DNA of 64,000 nt from Sipunculus nudus (GCA_026874595.1 CM049316.1:36341339-36405338), one strand, 5' to 3'. Shown: positions 12,483 to 26,618, numbered from the stretch's first letter. Numbers and translations are program-made. Notes: a model not told the origin generated them from the letters alone.

Positions 12483-15400
12483 ACAGACGCCCATATCGCG
12501 GAGGCTTGCATTCCTTAGAATGCGGATTTTATTACTAAACCAGGTGTAAGAATGCGGAAATATATGCATTCTACAAAATTTTTACCAGGATCGCTGGAAT
12601 GTATATATTTATATTCCAGTTTACAAAAGTCTTGAACATAAGTGAATTAACATCCAAGAAATGTAAATCGATGTGTTTATATACATAATGTAACAAATAT
12701 GTTTTATATCCTTTAATGAAATATGAAAAAATAGGCTCATACTTATAAAATTGAGCCAAAACTGGGTCTCGTTATCAGCAGCATCTTAAGTGATACAGCT
12801 GGAAATAACGTTGGTCTAGCACCCAGGAACGCCCGTTAAATTTTCATTAACTCTGATCAGGTGCCAGATTCAGAGGGAGTTACATGTGACCTTTGGTAAG
12901 ACAAATTAACTCCCTCCAGACTTGGCTAGAGTTTATATAACTTATGAATGTTTATATTAGGTTAGTTTTTTGTAGGTTGTGACAGGAAGGTTGCGTATTA
13001 AGTCTAACAAAAAAAAAGATGTCATATTACAATTACTGCATAAAGAAAATATAACAAACATACACACACATTCATATATATATATATACATATATACACA
13101 CACATATACCTGTTTAACTACTATATTACTGTTTAACTACACATATAACTGCATTTGTGAATATATGGAACGCCTTTGTGAATTATTGTTACTTGATTCA
13201 GTCTGTAGTAAAGTACTCATGTCGGCATCAGCAAAATTCATTCATGACGTCATCGTTATTATCTGTACACCTGAGCCAACATTTTCTATTCTCATCAAAA
13301 TTTCCAGCAAGCGAGCCTTATTTTCACTTTCATTTCCTTATGTCCGTTTATTGACTAGGACCTGCGCGGGCTCTTGTATTTTAATGAATTATGTATAGTC
13401 CAGCTGAACCCAAGGTTCGAAGGATTAGCAAAGCGGAGGCGTGGACTAGGAATGTCGCCTTTTTGCAACCACAATCATTCCAGTGTGTAGTTAAAGAAAC
13501 GGTGGGCGTAGTAGAGAACTTTAATAGTCGTAAAATGTTATCACTTTTTTCCAGTGGTGATTAATTCAATGTAATAGAAAAAATAAAGAAAAAGACTCCT
13601 ACAAGAAAAGCAAAAAATGCGCTTAATATATAATATAGTATAGAGAGACGTGTGCGAGTAGGCGTGCTATAGGCGGTATCATGCAGAGCAATTAAATTCA
13701 TATCGTGCACAAGCAGGTTCATAGTCTAGGCCGGGTAACACCCTATGCAAAATCTCATTCAAATAAAAATTAAAACTTTGATTCAATATAAAAATTTCAA
13801 TAACATGAAAGAATGAAAGAAATATGATCGAAGAAAGAAAAGAAAATATTGATACATAGTTTGAACTTAAAACACTAAAAAGTGATTTGCTGTTACTGGT
13901 TGTTTAAAACCGTGTACAATTTAAAATTTTTAAAATTTCATAATTTTAAAATATAAGAAAACGGATGTGAATCCAACAAATACATATTCCATCAGAAATA
14001 ATGTTGTACCAGGTTTAAAATGATATATTATCTACTTTTCATATATTTACTTGACGTCCATTTTTTTACATTAAATTGAAAATAATTCAGAATTCAAAAA
14101 GTTATATATCAATTCATGTATATTATTCATATATCAACGGAGTTTATCGGTCATTTTAGCGTCCATGTTATAAAATCCCATATTTAAAAAAAATAAGTAT
14201 GTTGCATCAAGGACAAAGTTAGATATACAAGCCTGGAGTCATAAATACCAATATTTTGGAGCAGGTTCACAAAACATTATGACAGAAAACAAGATACAGA
14301 AATGTTTGTTTGATTGTTTAATTGGCAATGTTTCACTTCTAACACAGAAAGAAAAAAAAATAGAGAGGAAACAAAGATATATAGAAGTATAAAACATAGT
14401 TGTCTTAATTAGATCCCTGGACTCCAGCGATTGATCGTTTAGGACATCCTGGCCTCGTTTTGAATGTACCCTTGAGTCGTTTTAATGCTTAGCAGGTACC
14501 AGCGAGGAAAGGTTATAAAACCTTAGTGAATGCAGTCCGGGTATACATGCTGTGTTGAGTGGTGCTGTTGCAGTGATACTCAGCGTTTACAACTTGCTGA
14601 TCCGGCGGCTGTTGGTTTACTGTCAGCTATCGAATTAGGATCGCATGAGAAACAGCACTAAATTGTTTATGTGCTAGACGTGGGATCGTTACTTTGCTTT
14701 CAAGTAACGTGAAACCCCGATAAAGACCCTCCTCGGCGGTTCGACAAAGCAAATTATATTACCTCTGTGTAAGAGGGGACTGATACTAACCGTAAAAAGG
14801 AGTACATTGGCAAGTTTGTGTGACAATAGAAGAAAAGACACTAACAATTCACTTTCTCTCCTTACTTGCTTCTCTACAACTTTCAATTTTATTTTATAAA
14901 AACATTACTACGTAAAATCTTTTGATCGAGGTTCAAGTTACTTTATATATACTACTAAAACTTTATTTTGTGAATAATTTCCACGAAAACAATAGACTTA
15001 TTGCTATGTGACGGGATATTTGGACTATTCAGTATGTATATACATAAACCCGCCGCCATGTCCCTCCCCCAGACACCCATATCCGATGACCAATAAATAC
15101 GCAGTGCAAAGTAATAAAATAAGACGTGACCAGTCAAACATTATATAAACATGCTGTGACAATGTATATCAACGAGTACGAGCAAATGGGGATTCCTGGG
15201 TCTCATAAAGTAGCCTACCTGCACAAACACACATTTCATTGTAAAGGTACATAAACATTTGCTATTGCATGTTTACAGACTCTGGCTATTAGTTCAATTG
15301 GATTAAAAACCAAGGTTTCAGTGCAAAATCAAACCCTGCATACAGACTATCTCCAATTCACCTGTTTTATACATTCTTCTATTTATTCTGGGTGAGTGAA

Positions 15401-16139
15401 CAAACTTAACACAGTTGCCGTGTGAATGTTTACCCTAACTCGACTGCATGGCCAGAGTTCCGGTCTACCGCATGCCAGGTAACTCCCAAATAAGGAGACA
15501 ATATGTGAGAGAAGAGACACGGAAGAAACCCCTGTTTGAAGCTTTAAAACAACTTGATTTGTGAATTTGCGCGTTGCGGCCATCAACTGGGGTTATCGCT
15601 CTGTTCATGTTTAGCCCTGATGGACAACTGGTGCAAGCTTTTTTTGCATTTGTGTATAGGAGTAGGCAAACGGTTGTAGAACGAAATATTGGCAGTTACC
15701 ATTATATTGTAAGTAGGAAACAATAATTCATGTACATGTAGCACACATGGTATGGGAATTAGGTCCTTTAAACCGTTACTACTTTATTGAACAATACTGG
15801 GTGGATTGGGGATTTCAAATTAGCCACAAAATAGTGACTGGCTTGTTCACAAAGTCGGCTGACTTTAGTAGAAAGCCGAGCTTTGTGGCCCGACTCAGCT
15901 TGCAAAATGTCGGCTGGCTTAAACTGACATAAAACTCTGTTCATGCATATGACGATGGTACAAAGTAACCGTTAAATTTAAACAAGTTATCTATATAACG
16001 TGTGACATACTGCGTCCATTTTACATTTTACTATCTGAGAGAATAGCCTTTGCCTTATGTAAGTATATGGTAAAACGGACGGAAAATTATATAATTTTGT
16101 ATTTTGTATTTAACATGCATTATAACCACCTAGTGACCT

Positions 16140-17035
16140 GTTTTCAGGGTTCAATTGAGACTTGCCAAGCCCCCCCCCCCCCTTGGATTTTACAAGAGAA
16201 GGTTCCCAGGAAAATTGATACAATTTGTACCCTGTCTGTCTGTGTGCTCAAAATCATGATTCTTGTCCGTAGCACGCAGGATATAGGTCACCATGACCTT
16301 ATCAAAGTTTCTAAGGAGATTTGCCGAGGACCTTCCTGGATGTTATGTTAGAAGAGTCTAGGGCTAATGGGTATGTTGCCTTGTCAGACTGCTCACAATC
16401 ATGCTTCTGGCCAGTAGCTTGCAGAATATAGGTCACCATGACCTAATTTAAATTTCAAAAGAGATTTCCCATGGCATAGGCCTAATGCATACAATTTGCA
16501 CCCATCTGACGTCACGGTACTCAAATCTTATTGGCCTGCAACGTGCAAGTTTCCAGTGGGATTAGCCAGGATCTCCCAGGAAGTTGTGTTAGAAGATTTT
16601 TAATGCTTAAAGATCAAATTTGTGCCCTATCTGACTGTAATTGACATCTGTTAAAAGAATTTAGTGACCTACATTCAGGATTCAAATTAATTCATATGTT
16701 TGGCTCACAGCTCACAGATTATAGTCTGTTAGGTCACCATGACCTAATTTCAGGGTTTCCAAAGAGATTTGCTTAGAACCTCCCTTGATGTTGCGTTAGA
16801 AGATTCTAGGCGCAATGGATACAATTTTGCCCTGTCTGGGTGCTCAAAATCATGTTTCAGGCCATAAGGTCACATAATATAGGTCACCATGACCTAAATT
16901 CAGGTTTCCAAGGATATTTGTCAAGGAACTCCCAAACAGTACAGTTAAAAGTTCCTGGGTCTAACGGTTACGATTTTTGTCCCGTGAACGAACTTACAGT
17001 CTGACGGCGCTTAGAGGACTTACAGTCATCTGAGA
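16140..17035 (+). repeat. Tandem array carrying four perfect AGGTCACCATGACCT palindromes
   Basis: Diverged units of 150-300 bp repeat 'caaatttgtgccctatctg'-like, 'atataggtcaccatgacct' and 'gtta(g/a)aag' segments. Palindromes are at 16285-16299, 16430-16444, 16731-16745 and 16881-16895. The distal end ('ggacttacagtcatctgag') resembles the end of the 1977-3690 array. The palindrome equals the consensus oestrogen-response element (AGGTCA inverted, 3-bp spacer); whether any nuclear receptor uses it is unknown. Confidence 0.75.
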
Positions 17036-17499
17036 TAATGACAATACCTGAACATTTGATGCGGACATTTTTAATTGTAAAATACTGATATTTTTGTATT
17101 GATTTTCATCTCAAATCAAACTGTGATGATCGAAATCGGCTAACTTGGGCTTAATAAAATACTTGCGGCGCCTCCTGGTTACTTCGGCGGCGGCGACGGG
17201 CTCTATACAAGTAAGTTTGAAATTAAAACCACATTGTTGCAATCTTTGGTAGTTTTGTTTTATGACTCCTTGATTTATGTTGAATAAGGAGGCGCCATCT
17301 GCAACCAATACAATCCCCCTATAAACTTCTGTATTTATGGGTGTTCTTGAAAAGATCATGTGTTATTACAGGAGTATTATTACATGTTGGCATGGTAATT
17401 GTTGTATTGACATTTTATCCCGTAGTTAATTTTCCTCAAAAGATGTTTTCGTTTCCTTATTCGGCCCACACTCCAGGTTCATTCTTGGAGAAGTTCCCC

Positions 17500-17590
17500 C
17501 AGCCCCTGTTTGCATTCACCTATTCGGCCCTTTATTACAAGGTCCATTTGTGCAAAAGTGACTCTACATTTGTGAATATTCCTGGAAGTC
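17500..17590 (-). repeat. Dispersed repeat, copy 2
   Basis: Reverse complement of the repeat at 12385-12482, sharing 'gggccgaata.gtgaatgc'. Confidence 0.55.
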
Positions 17591-19082
17591 TTTCCTTGAC
17601 CGGGATCATGAGGTGGGCCCACACCAAAATCCATTCGGTGATTCCTTGGCCCATTCAATGAATGCTCTCTAAAGTTTATGAGATTCCGTTCAGTATTTCG
17701 TGAGACATGTTATACGCAAGCACACACACGGGAATGACTGCCATTTGTATCCCGGTGGACACAAATATTGTTTAATTGAAAAGAACAGGAAAAGCGAAGA
17801 TTGCATGAATGTAGTGTCATTATTGTTTTATGAATATGGAGTAATAAAAGTTGAACTGGAAAAAGTGTCACCGTGATTAGGAATCAACAACATCTCACGT
17901 ATTCCCGACGTTCAGTTTGCATATGAGGCTCAAGGGTAATTTTATTCTGTCCATTATATAATAACCTGTGCAACGGTATTAATTATTCTTAATACTATAA
18001 ACGTGTGATTGCCTCAGATGGCAGTTTTTGGTAGTGATTGAATTAAATGTCCTCTACAGAACAATGATATTCAGATAGGCGTGGGCGAGCTGGGCTGTTA
18101 TCGCCTATATATCAGGCCATGAAGGTCGGAAATTTAAATAATTCAGTACATGTCCCATCATCGGTAAGAATATATTCTTAAGAAAGACAATAAGATCGCC
18201 TTACGCGGGTCCTTAAGTCGTATATTTGTAATAATCCATTCAGGACTGAAATGGAATTTTATGGAAGCGTACATGTTTCCAGGGGCCTGGAGATACACGT
18301 GGAACCTGTTAGATTCAACAAAACGCCATTAGGTCGTGTGTTCTCTTATAGAAGCTATAAACAATATTAACATTTTAGACTTAAGCATATCGTTCTATTG
18401 CCGTGGGCTCTTGAAATTTGTTGTTCATATCTGTATCTTATCTACGCAATTCACACAATCCTTCGAAATCCTAATATTTATTTTCCTAGATTGATTTGCC
18501 AACATTAAATGTCAGTCATCGGTAAAATTCGGTCATATACTGCAATTTAACACCACCTAATACAAAATACAGATGCCATTCCACAATTTAAGCCGGCAAA
18601 CACCCGGTCAATGATAGGACTTGATATGATCATTTACCATGTTTATTTGGGTATCTCTGAACAAATATCAATTCCAAATGTGTAAACAACCAAAGTGCAG
18701 ATTTCCTGGCGGGCGAGATTGAGTCCAGCAGTGGATGCCAGGTCTGTACTTCAGTTTTCGCCTATGGCAGCACGTACACTTGAGTTTATATTGCAAACAG
18801 GACCAACGGATGGACAACAACAGCTAGCTTGAAGTTCTTGTGGGATTCACCTTGGAGTACCCCTGAAAGTCAGGGTGTGTAACAGAAATATAATCCACAA
18901 AAGCCATTATTAATGTCCACACTCTGAAATACTTAGACATATATTTTAATGGTGAGGGGTATGTAAGGAAGGGTATGGTATTTCCCCCTGTTGGTTGGTT
19001 GGTTAGTTGATTGTTCGCAACTTCAAGCAGGAGTTACTGAATATATTTTGATGAAACGTTTAGGAGGATAAGGGTTTAACGG

Positions 19083-19895
19083 GGGCTGATTTAAGACATA
19101 GAACATTTTTATGTCGAGATCTCGAAATGTTATCTCGATATAAAATTTCACAGAAAAAAAAGTTAAGTCCGGTTGAAGTTGTAACAACTATTTAATGCTT
19201 AACATGTGAAAAGTATACTTTATGATAATTACTTTATAATATTTCGTTAGAAACCATTTCCTTACACGTGTAGCCAAGATAAATACTGTTTCCACCGCGG
19301 GCGCGACCTGTGGTTCAAAATATAAACATACTGTACATATCTAAATCATGAACGATTAAAAATAAATGAATAAAAGGTTTAAGTAATCTCGATCATCTTT
19401 CATCGTGATTTTCTATTTGCAAAATGCTCTGTTTTGGTCTTAAAGCCACTATTCACATGCCTGAATTGAAGCCAGATGTCTTTGCTGAAAGTATTTCGAT
19501 TACGATCGGCGGCCATTTTTGAGCCAGTCTCATATTTTGAACATATACATGGATATAAACAAAAGGAATAACTTGTATCCCACGGAAATCTCTCTTTTTG
19601 GCATATTTATAACAGTTTCAATTTATAAAAGGTTCAAGTGATTAAGTTTATTTGGTAGACCTCAGATATGAGAACTGGCCCCTTTAACTTTGTTTTGCTT
19701 TACGTCAATTAAGCATCGAAAGCTTCTTACAGCGACAACGGAGAATTAAATTTTTTTTTTCTGTGAATTTCATCTTTAGATCTCTCGATGAAAACATTAT
19801 TTTCTGTGTCTGGATTTTTTTGGGGGAAAATGATCCCGAAATCTCAACATATTATATCGAGATATCGAGAAATTATGTATCCTAAATAAGCCACC
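19083..19895. mobile_element. Inverted-repeat element, ~810 bp, TCTCGA-type termini
   Basis: Left end 'ggctgatttaagacata' and right end (reverse complement) 'ggcttatttaggatacata' match, with further inverted 'tcgagatctcgaaat'/'atatcgagatatcgagaaat' segments inside. Non-coding. Same family as 4943-5060. Confidence 0.4.
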
Positions 19896-20814
19896 GTTTG
19901 GTTTTATCTAGGAATAATCAATTAAATTTCTGAGGTGATGACGGTCCCCTTCATACATGTTTTTATCCAAAGGCCTCTTTGCCATTGTGACACTGGGCGA
20001 TCCCTTTGATCCTAGGTTCAAACCGTCCATTGACCAGTTATTATAGGGACAGTGCTTGCTCTGCAGTTCACTAGGAGAACCCGTGTTACTCAAGCGTGGA
20101 ACTACATGTATACTCGTATGTAACCCTGATTCCCCAGGATGTTTGTCGGCTCCGACCAAACATTCTATTTTTCTAATTTGAACCCTATCAAATATTATTG
20201 TGAGCTATCTAAAATTAATACGTTTTAAATTTATAATATATCAGCAATTATTCTTTTACAACTCATTGATTTGTACGAATAAATACTATTACATTTAAGA
20301 AAATTAGGATTATAACTAATTTCATACCAATAGATGTCCCTTTATACATAAAAAAAGGTCGTTATATTTACAACATTAAGCGTTAAAGGGGCATATAGTT
20401 AACATAGTTAAAAGGGCTTTTTTATTTACTAACGGATTTAATATAAACGAGCTCGTTCATCCGTCACAAAAGTGTTAGTTGCACCTAAAGTTTATTAACT
20501 TACACAGAATAAGTTAAAAATCACATACATTTTTAAAGAAAGGTAAATGGCTTTAAGTTTACTTGTTCACTACTTCATGGCAACTTGTCGCTTTGCATGC
20601 TGGACATGTGAAAATGGATATATTTGTCGACGTGCACCTGGTTGCATACCCCTTTAATATGTTAATACTTTTATGTTAAAATTCAAAATGCAATGATAAA
20701 TTAGCCTCGTTAATAAAACAGGAAGAGAAACGTTGCAATTATTCCGGTTTATTTTGCACGGTGTGCTGGCTGTAGCAAGTGTGCCTAGAACCATTAATCA
20801 CTTGCCGACGTCGT

Positions 20815-20932
20815 CACGTGGACAGGGGCCGATCCGACGCTGATCCGGATAATATCTATAACTCACGTGCCGAGGTAATCACGTGTGGCGGATTGAACGG
20901 GACCTTCAGTCACGTGATGGAGCAATCACGTG
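20815..20932. promoter_or_regulatory. Cluster of five CACGTG E-boxes
   Basis: CACGTG at 20815, 20864, 20880, 20911 and 20927, each preceded by T (TCACGTG), within 118 bp. The surrounding DNA is more GC-rich than average. TCACGTG is the preferred site of USF, MiT/TFE and related bHLH-zip factors. No gene start is visible next to it, so enhancer or promoter function is inference. Confidence 0.45.
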
Positions 20933-23900
20933 TGGCAAATGAATATTCTATGTTGGTCTCGTAAGGTGTAATCACTATTGTCTGTTTTCTAGGGTCAGTT
21001 TATCGACTTTTAAAGATATTTTCGGACAGAATGTATTAAATATCTAGACGTCGTTTCCGTGAACAAAACAGGTACTGCAGGCACTAGACGAGGGAAGCTA
21101 TCACTAATCTTGTTTGGTAACCCTGTATAAAAAATGAGGGTAATATTTAATTTACTTAAGGATAAATAGTGTTTTCTTACATAATGACTAGAATGACAAA
21201 GTCAAGGACATCGTGTGTCAACTTGTGTAAAGGATGTAAATATGATAAAAAATACATTGTGAGCTGAAATGCATCACCCTTTTCAATTATTCATGAGGAG
21301 GCACCCAGAAAGCCGTGAATTAAATTTTTTTTTAACCAAACAGTTAATTTCCTCCCTCTAGCTGTTATTTTCACATATTAAACATATAAATATCGGTGTT
21401 TCTATGTTATGACCACACTAAATTTGCAAGTTCAACAAACGTAATAAATTGAAGTGTATTAAGGACTTGGTGATTGCCTATAACCAGCTTTGAGATTGTA
21501 GAGATTTGAAGCTCCTTTTAAAATACTTATTTATCCTCCTTCTCTGCCCATCTCTGCAACAGTTTGAGAAAACAGATGGCCAAACATTAAACCCTTCTAT
21601 AAGAAATGCAACATACGTACCGACTAGAAATGTGACGGTTCACAAATGCGTCGATACATCTCGATAAAAATAACGTCTGAAGTATCGTCAGTCGATATTT
21701 GCTCATCGGATGGTGAAACGAACAATTACGTAGGGAGAGCATATGATTGGTTAATAGGTTGGAAATTTATTTTATTTACTGTTTGGAAATATATTTTGTG
21801 AAAGGAAACTTAATACCATTATATCGTATGTATCGTGTCGTAAGTAAAGTATCGCGGTGTGTATCGTATAATGCATCATTATTTCCTTAGTGATATAAGG
21901 GGTAAGTAAGAGATTTTCCTCTGCTCTGCATGGTTCACTTATTTATGCACTGATTTTTATTAAAAAAATTATTTTACTTATATAATTGGAATGACACTAC
22001 AAGGACATATACAAGGACATATATGTTTTGATTGTTTTAACAATAAGAGTACCAAATAAAATCAATAAAATTAAACAATAAGTTTATATAAATTATATCA
22101 TTTTTTGTCTCCTTATATATTTTTATTATATAATAAAATAAATTAAATTAAAAAAATAATAAAATCAATATTTAAATCAAAGCAAATCAAAAAGTTTCAA
22201 TAATAGCGCTTTCAGTTTATTGGTTTAATCTATTATGTATACAAAAAATAGCACCTTAGATCTGCAAATAAAAACATGCAAGGGGTGTCTTTTTTCTAAC
22301 ATTTTAAAATGGGTCCACAATAATTTTACTCGTTGTACTTGGTCCTTAATTCAATTTTATACATTTAATTTTTCACTGTAGCTTTTTATAATAAAAATGA
22401 CAAATTGAAGGCGAATTCATTGAAACACCATTTGTATGAACTCCATGTTAGCTTTTATAATGATATATAGTGAAGGGATCTAACTTTAAAGATTGAAGTT
22501 TCAATAAATTGATTGTGGATGGAGATGCCAATTCAATGCGTAAAACTAAAACGTGTTAATTTAAAAAGAAAAAAAAGCAAATGTTAATGTACCTCCCTCT
22601 GATGTACGGCTCCCAGTTGTGTAGTTACAGTAACATTGGTCAGTGACAATGAGTTTGTCATTCATTAATGAAGTCTACACAATAGTAAAATAATAGCAAA
22701 AAGAAGAGGAAAGCTCCATAAGCCAAAATTGTCTATTACACTTCGGTTTATACAGAACAGTAACATTTATTTGTTTTTTATACCTCAACATTTATTAAAA
22801 TACAAATAGTTCAAAACAAAGACACTCAATAATATGGCAGTTATATTGCCCTAAGAAAGAATCATATGCAATCATGTCTTTGTGTCTCCATATAAACAGC
22901 AATCATTTTTTTTACACTCTATAGTATCCATTTGATTGTGTATTTATATATCATATGTTTTATATGTTTTATGTCACATATTTTGTATGTTATATGTATG
23001 TTATATGTTATATAATCTCTGATTCTTTTTTCCACAATAAAAACAATTCAATATAAACCTATGTCTCGCCAAAAAAAGAAGTTCGATATATGTGATTCTG
23101 GGCCCCAGGCAGGTGGTGACCTAAATAAAGCGTCTTGGCTCCATCTTGAATCATTAAGCAGACATATGGTAATGGAGTTTTAAATATGTAAGATGCAGTT
23201 CCTGTCACATACCCAAAGACCTCCTTTTTAGGCCAGTACATTTGTGTTTGCCAATAATAAATAAAGTTTTGTCTGAAAATGTCGATTTTATACGGACACT
23301 ATTGTGTTATAAAAAGTCTGCTTAATGATCAATACTTAGAAACCTCTGTACGTTTAGGATTTTACTTGTTTTCCTGGTCCAGGAGATGACCTTTTTTCAG
23401 CGACATTACAACAGACTCAAATATTTAGTGAACTTATTTCAACTGATATAAACCAAACATATAGCATACAAATAAACAACATTTTTTAAACAAAAATACA
23501 AACTAATAAATTTTTTTGCAGGAAATCGCAAAATTGGAAAGATGACATCACCATTCACATCAAACGAAAACTGCAAACACATGGAGGCATTTGATTTCAT
23601 TGTTAAGTGCCCCTGTTCTTCTAAAAATATCCAGTTGTATATAAACAACAACGCAACATGGGTTAATAATATCGTTCGTTATTTCATTCTCCAGCCGCTT
23701 GTTATAAGTATACGCTTACTTGTTTACTAGAGAATGCAAAGTTTACGCCTGCACATCTAGATAGAATTCATATGTTGTTTGTAGTGAAAGGTCTATACGA
23801 GTAAGCTGAAGCTGAAGCAGACCGCTGGTATATTTATTGGACAGAAAGATACAAGTACAAGACTGCCCCAGGCGCACTCTTAACACCTGGTATATATGTC

Positions 23901-24748
23901 TCAGTAATACCTGTAATAACCATGATTTATGGCGTAGCTATATAACAGACTACAATAACGTAGATTTTAGATTATAGGATGAGAATAGGTATATATCAGG
24001 CGATAGACCTTTTCCTAGAGCATGCGCAGAGCGGTTAACGATCATCTGGCGTGTTCGGGTGAAACGAGTCAGCTTTGTAGCCTTCTTTTACTCAATTGAA
24101 GGTAAAGAGAAACCATAAACCACGCAAAAAAATCTGCAAAGGAAAATTTAGTTCGAGTTGGCGAATTTATTTAATATCTTTTTATTATCCATCGAGGCAT
24201 ATAAATTTGGAATTTTGTAAGATTGCCGAGAAATATACATAAACATTGCTTCCTTTCTTTAAATGCTGCATTTAATAAACACAAAAAATTAACAAATGCA
24301 GACACCTTTAACAATTTCATTAACGAATCGGGGCAAACTTTCCAAGGTTCTGGTCCTCATTTACCAAAATAAACTGGTCCACGAACAAGGGCCTGGAGGC
24401 AAAAATAGTCCTAAACGCCATACGTGTAACTGGGAAAGTGTAGCATCAATGATAATCTAATATCTCAAAACTCTGGCAAAATACAAGCAAAATACAATGT
24501 CTATTTATAAAGCCAAGAAGTAAGCTCCTGCCTTCCACACATTAAGTATGCAATCACTTGAAATCATAACCTTTTTGTGGCTGGTAACGCCACGAAGAAG
24601 CCATGCAAGTCACACACATATAATTTCCCCTTATTTTCAGATGCATTTGAACATTTGAAAGCTACAATTTCATATTTGCTGCGCAGAAAATACTGTTTTC
24701 CTTCACAAAAAGTGCGACATGGGTTCCGCATCCACAAATGCATGATAA

Positions 24749-24750
<2 letters not shown>

Positions 24751-24780
<30 letters not shown>

Positions 24781-24847
24781 GTAGTAGTAGTAGTATTATT
24801 GTTATAATTATTATGATAATTATTATTATATTTTATTATTATTATTA

Positions 24848-24897
<50 letters not shown>

Positions 24898-24898
24898 T
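24751..24898. repeat. ATT trinucleotide microsatellite (compound)
   Basis: Interrupted TTA/TAG/TTA runs of about 150 bp. Confidence 0.95.
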
Positions 24899-25664
24899 TT
24901 ATCATCTTTATATTCTGTAAAAATAAAGGGGTATTAAACTATGTAGTTACAAGCGCTCGTGTGTCACGTTGCGACAGGAAATTACGCCCCGGTGTGTTAC
25001 ATCGTCTGCCAATGGATATAAGGGATAAAGCAGATATCCCTAGCCAGACAATATCGCCCGACCTAATTATTTATAGCAGACGGGTAATGCGGGTCAATTT
25101 TTAAATGCAGTAGCTAAGCTTGAACAGCTGCGAGATGGGATCAGAACTGATGAGCACGTGACAGTTTGTATGACGGCATTTTTACGTCAAGAAGTGCCCA
25201 CTAAAACTAAATTCCGGAGTCACTAAGGCGCGAATAAAGCGTGGATCGACCCCGCTTATCACTGGTTGATGGCGACTATGTATGATTTATGCCTCTTCTA
25301 GACAAAGCCAGAATCAGATAAAAATTTGATGTATCCTCACGCGTTATTACTTGTTGACTGCACGTGGTGAATATACAGCCAATGATGTATAAGGTCTACA
25401 TTGGTCACTTATCAAATGTTTATCCGAAATGTCTGTTTTAACCCATGTCCGCCCGTCCTTCTATCTGTAAATGTTTTTCACTATAATAGTTTCGTCTCGA
25501 AGATCGAAATCACTTAAAATATTGAAATATGTTTGCACCTTGGCAAATCATTTAAAAAAGAAAACTGCAATGAAGGCTGGAGGCATAGTTAGATAGTTGA
25601 CACAATAAAATAACCCAGTGGCGTCAATTTATCTTTCAGGGTGTGGGATGACACACACACACAA

Positions 25665-25697
25665 ATATATGTATATATATATATATAAATATATACA
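25665..25697. repeat. AT microsatellite
   Basis: TATA tract next to a CACACA run at about 25651-25664. Confidence 0.9.
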
Positions 25698-25852
25698 CAT
25701 ACCTTTTTTAGCGGCTGTTTGACACATTTCAAATATATTTAAATACTTGTTACAGATGTCTGTTTTATTGTGAGTTGTTGAAATGTCTCTTTTATTGTGC
25801 GCTGTTGACATTCTGATTCGCGTTGGGCTGAAGCCCTGGGCCTTGCTTTGCT

Positions 25853-25970
25853 ACAGCGTTCCTTGTTCTAGCTGGGCGAGTGCGGCCCACGTGTGAACTC
25901 TACACAGCGCTCGGTTTAATCTGTGCCTTGTGAACCCTGACATGTAGAAACACAGCGTTCCTTGTTCTAG
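25853..25970. repeat. Direct duplication of a 19-bp segment
   Basis: 'acagcgttccttgttctag' occurs exactly at 25853-25871 and 25952-25970, just before a possible LTR-like region. Confidence 0.7.
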
Positions 25971-25987
25971 TTTGTTCTTTGGGCGCG

Positions 25988-26361
25988 TGTGTACTGTGTA
26001 TTATGCTAGGTTCTTTAGATTGTTCGAAAAATGGAAAGTTCTCGGCTAGAGGTGAGAAGTAATAAATAAGGGGCTGTGTTTTAGAGCCGAGAGAGAGGGG
26101 AGAGATAAATTCCAGCAGACACAGAAGAGTGTAAGTGAGTTCGTTGACCTTTTTCGAAAATTGCGGCAGTTATAGTTTTTCTTCGAATTTGTAACTGATT
26201 TTATATAGTCTTCAGTTTGCCTTTGGGATCACTATCAGAAGTTCACTTTTGGATTAAAACAAATTGATTTTGTGATTGAACTGGACTGTTATTCTCTGAG
26301 AAGATTTATGTGAACTGTTTATCTGGATTATATGCTTTAAAGGACTTTTGTTGCTGTGACA
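25988..26361 (+). mobile_element. Possible solo LTR or LTR fragment
   Basis: Begins TGTGTACTG and ends GCTGTGACA, followed by GTGGTGGTATCCAGG, which resembles a primer-binding site layout. No gag or pol coding was seen to its right and no second LTR. Weak. Confidence 0.22.
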
Positions 26362-26618
26362 GTGGTGGTATCCAGGTACCGTACACTTTATTTATATACT
26401 TGTATTGATTTACTGTTGTACTGTTGTTATACTATATTATTGTATTGATTTAGTGTATTGCACTGTTAGGGCTGTTTTAAGAAGAAATTATAATTATTTG
26501 TTTACAAAAAAAAACACTGACTCCTTTACAAAATTTATATTCGTACGCATACGTGATCTGTTGATATTAGGTTCCGTAAAATTACTTCATCACATTTCAA
26601 ATTTATAACAATTATGTA

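Larger units (their letters stand above)
10350..16130. other. Intergenic stretch without a supportable gene
   Basis: AT-rich DNA with scattered short frames and an AT/AC microsatellite near 13071-13102. Contains the dispersed repeats at 11700-11990 and 12385-12482, and a short fragment at 12862-12890 resembling the SINE core described at 39590. No exon with good borders was found. Confidence 0.5.
17640..24740. other. Intergenic stretch without a supportable gene
   Basis: AT-rich, with the palindromic element at 19083-19895 and the E-box cluster at 20815-20932. Around 21640-21890 a TCGATA/ATCGTAT-rich segment looks like decayed inverted-repeat transposon ends. No exon supported. Confidence 0.5.

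Noticed and set aside
12979-13398. 139-codon frame, plus strand
   Set aside because: Begins in an AT/AC tract; no conserved motif.
17111-17359. 82-codon frame, minus strand, with a basic RRRRK patch
   Set aside because: Looks protein-like over part of its length, but I found no phase-compatible neighbours or recognisable domain; a decayed repeat is as likely.
21640-21890. TCGATA-rich possible hAT ends
   Set aside because: Termini and target duplication could not be placed.
24564-24920. Poly-Ile/Asn frames on both strands
   Set aside because: ATT microsatellite.
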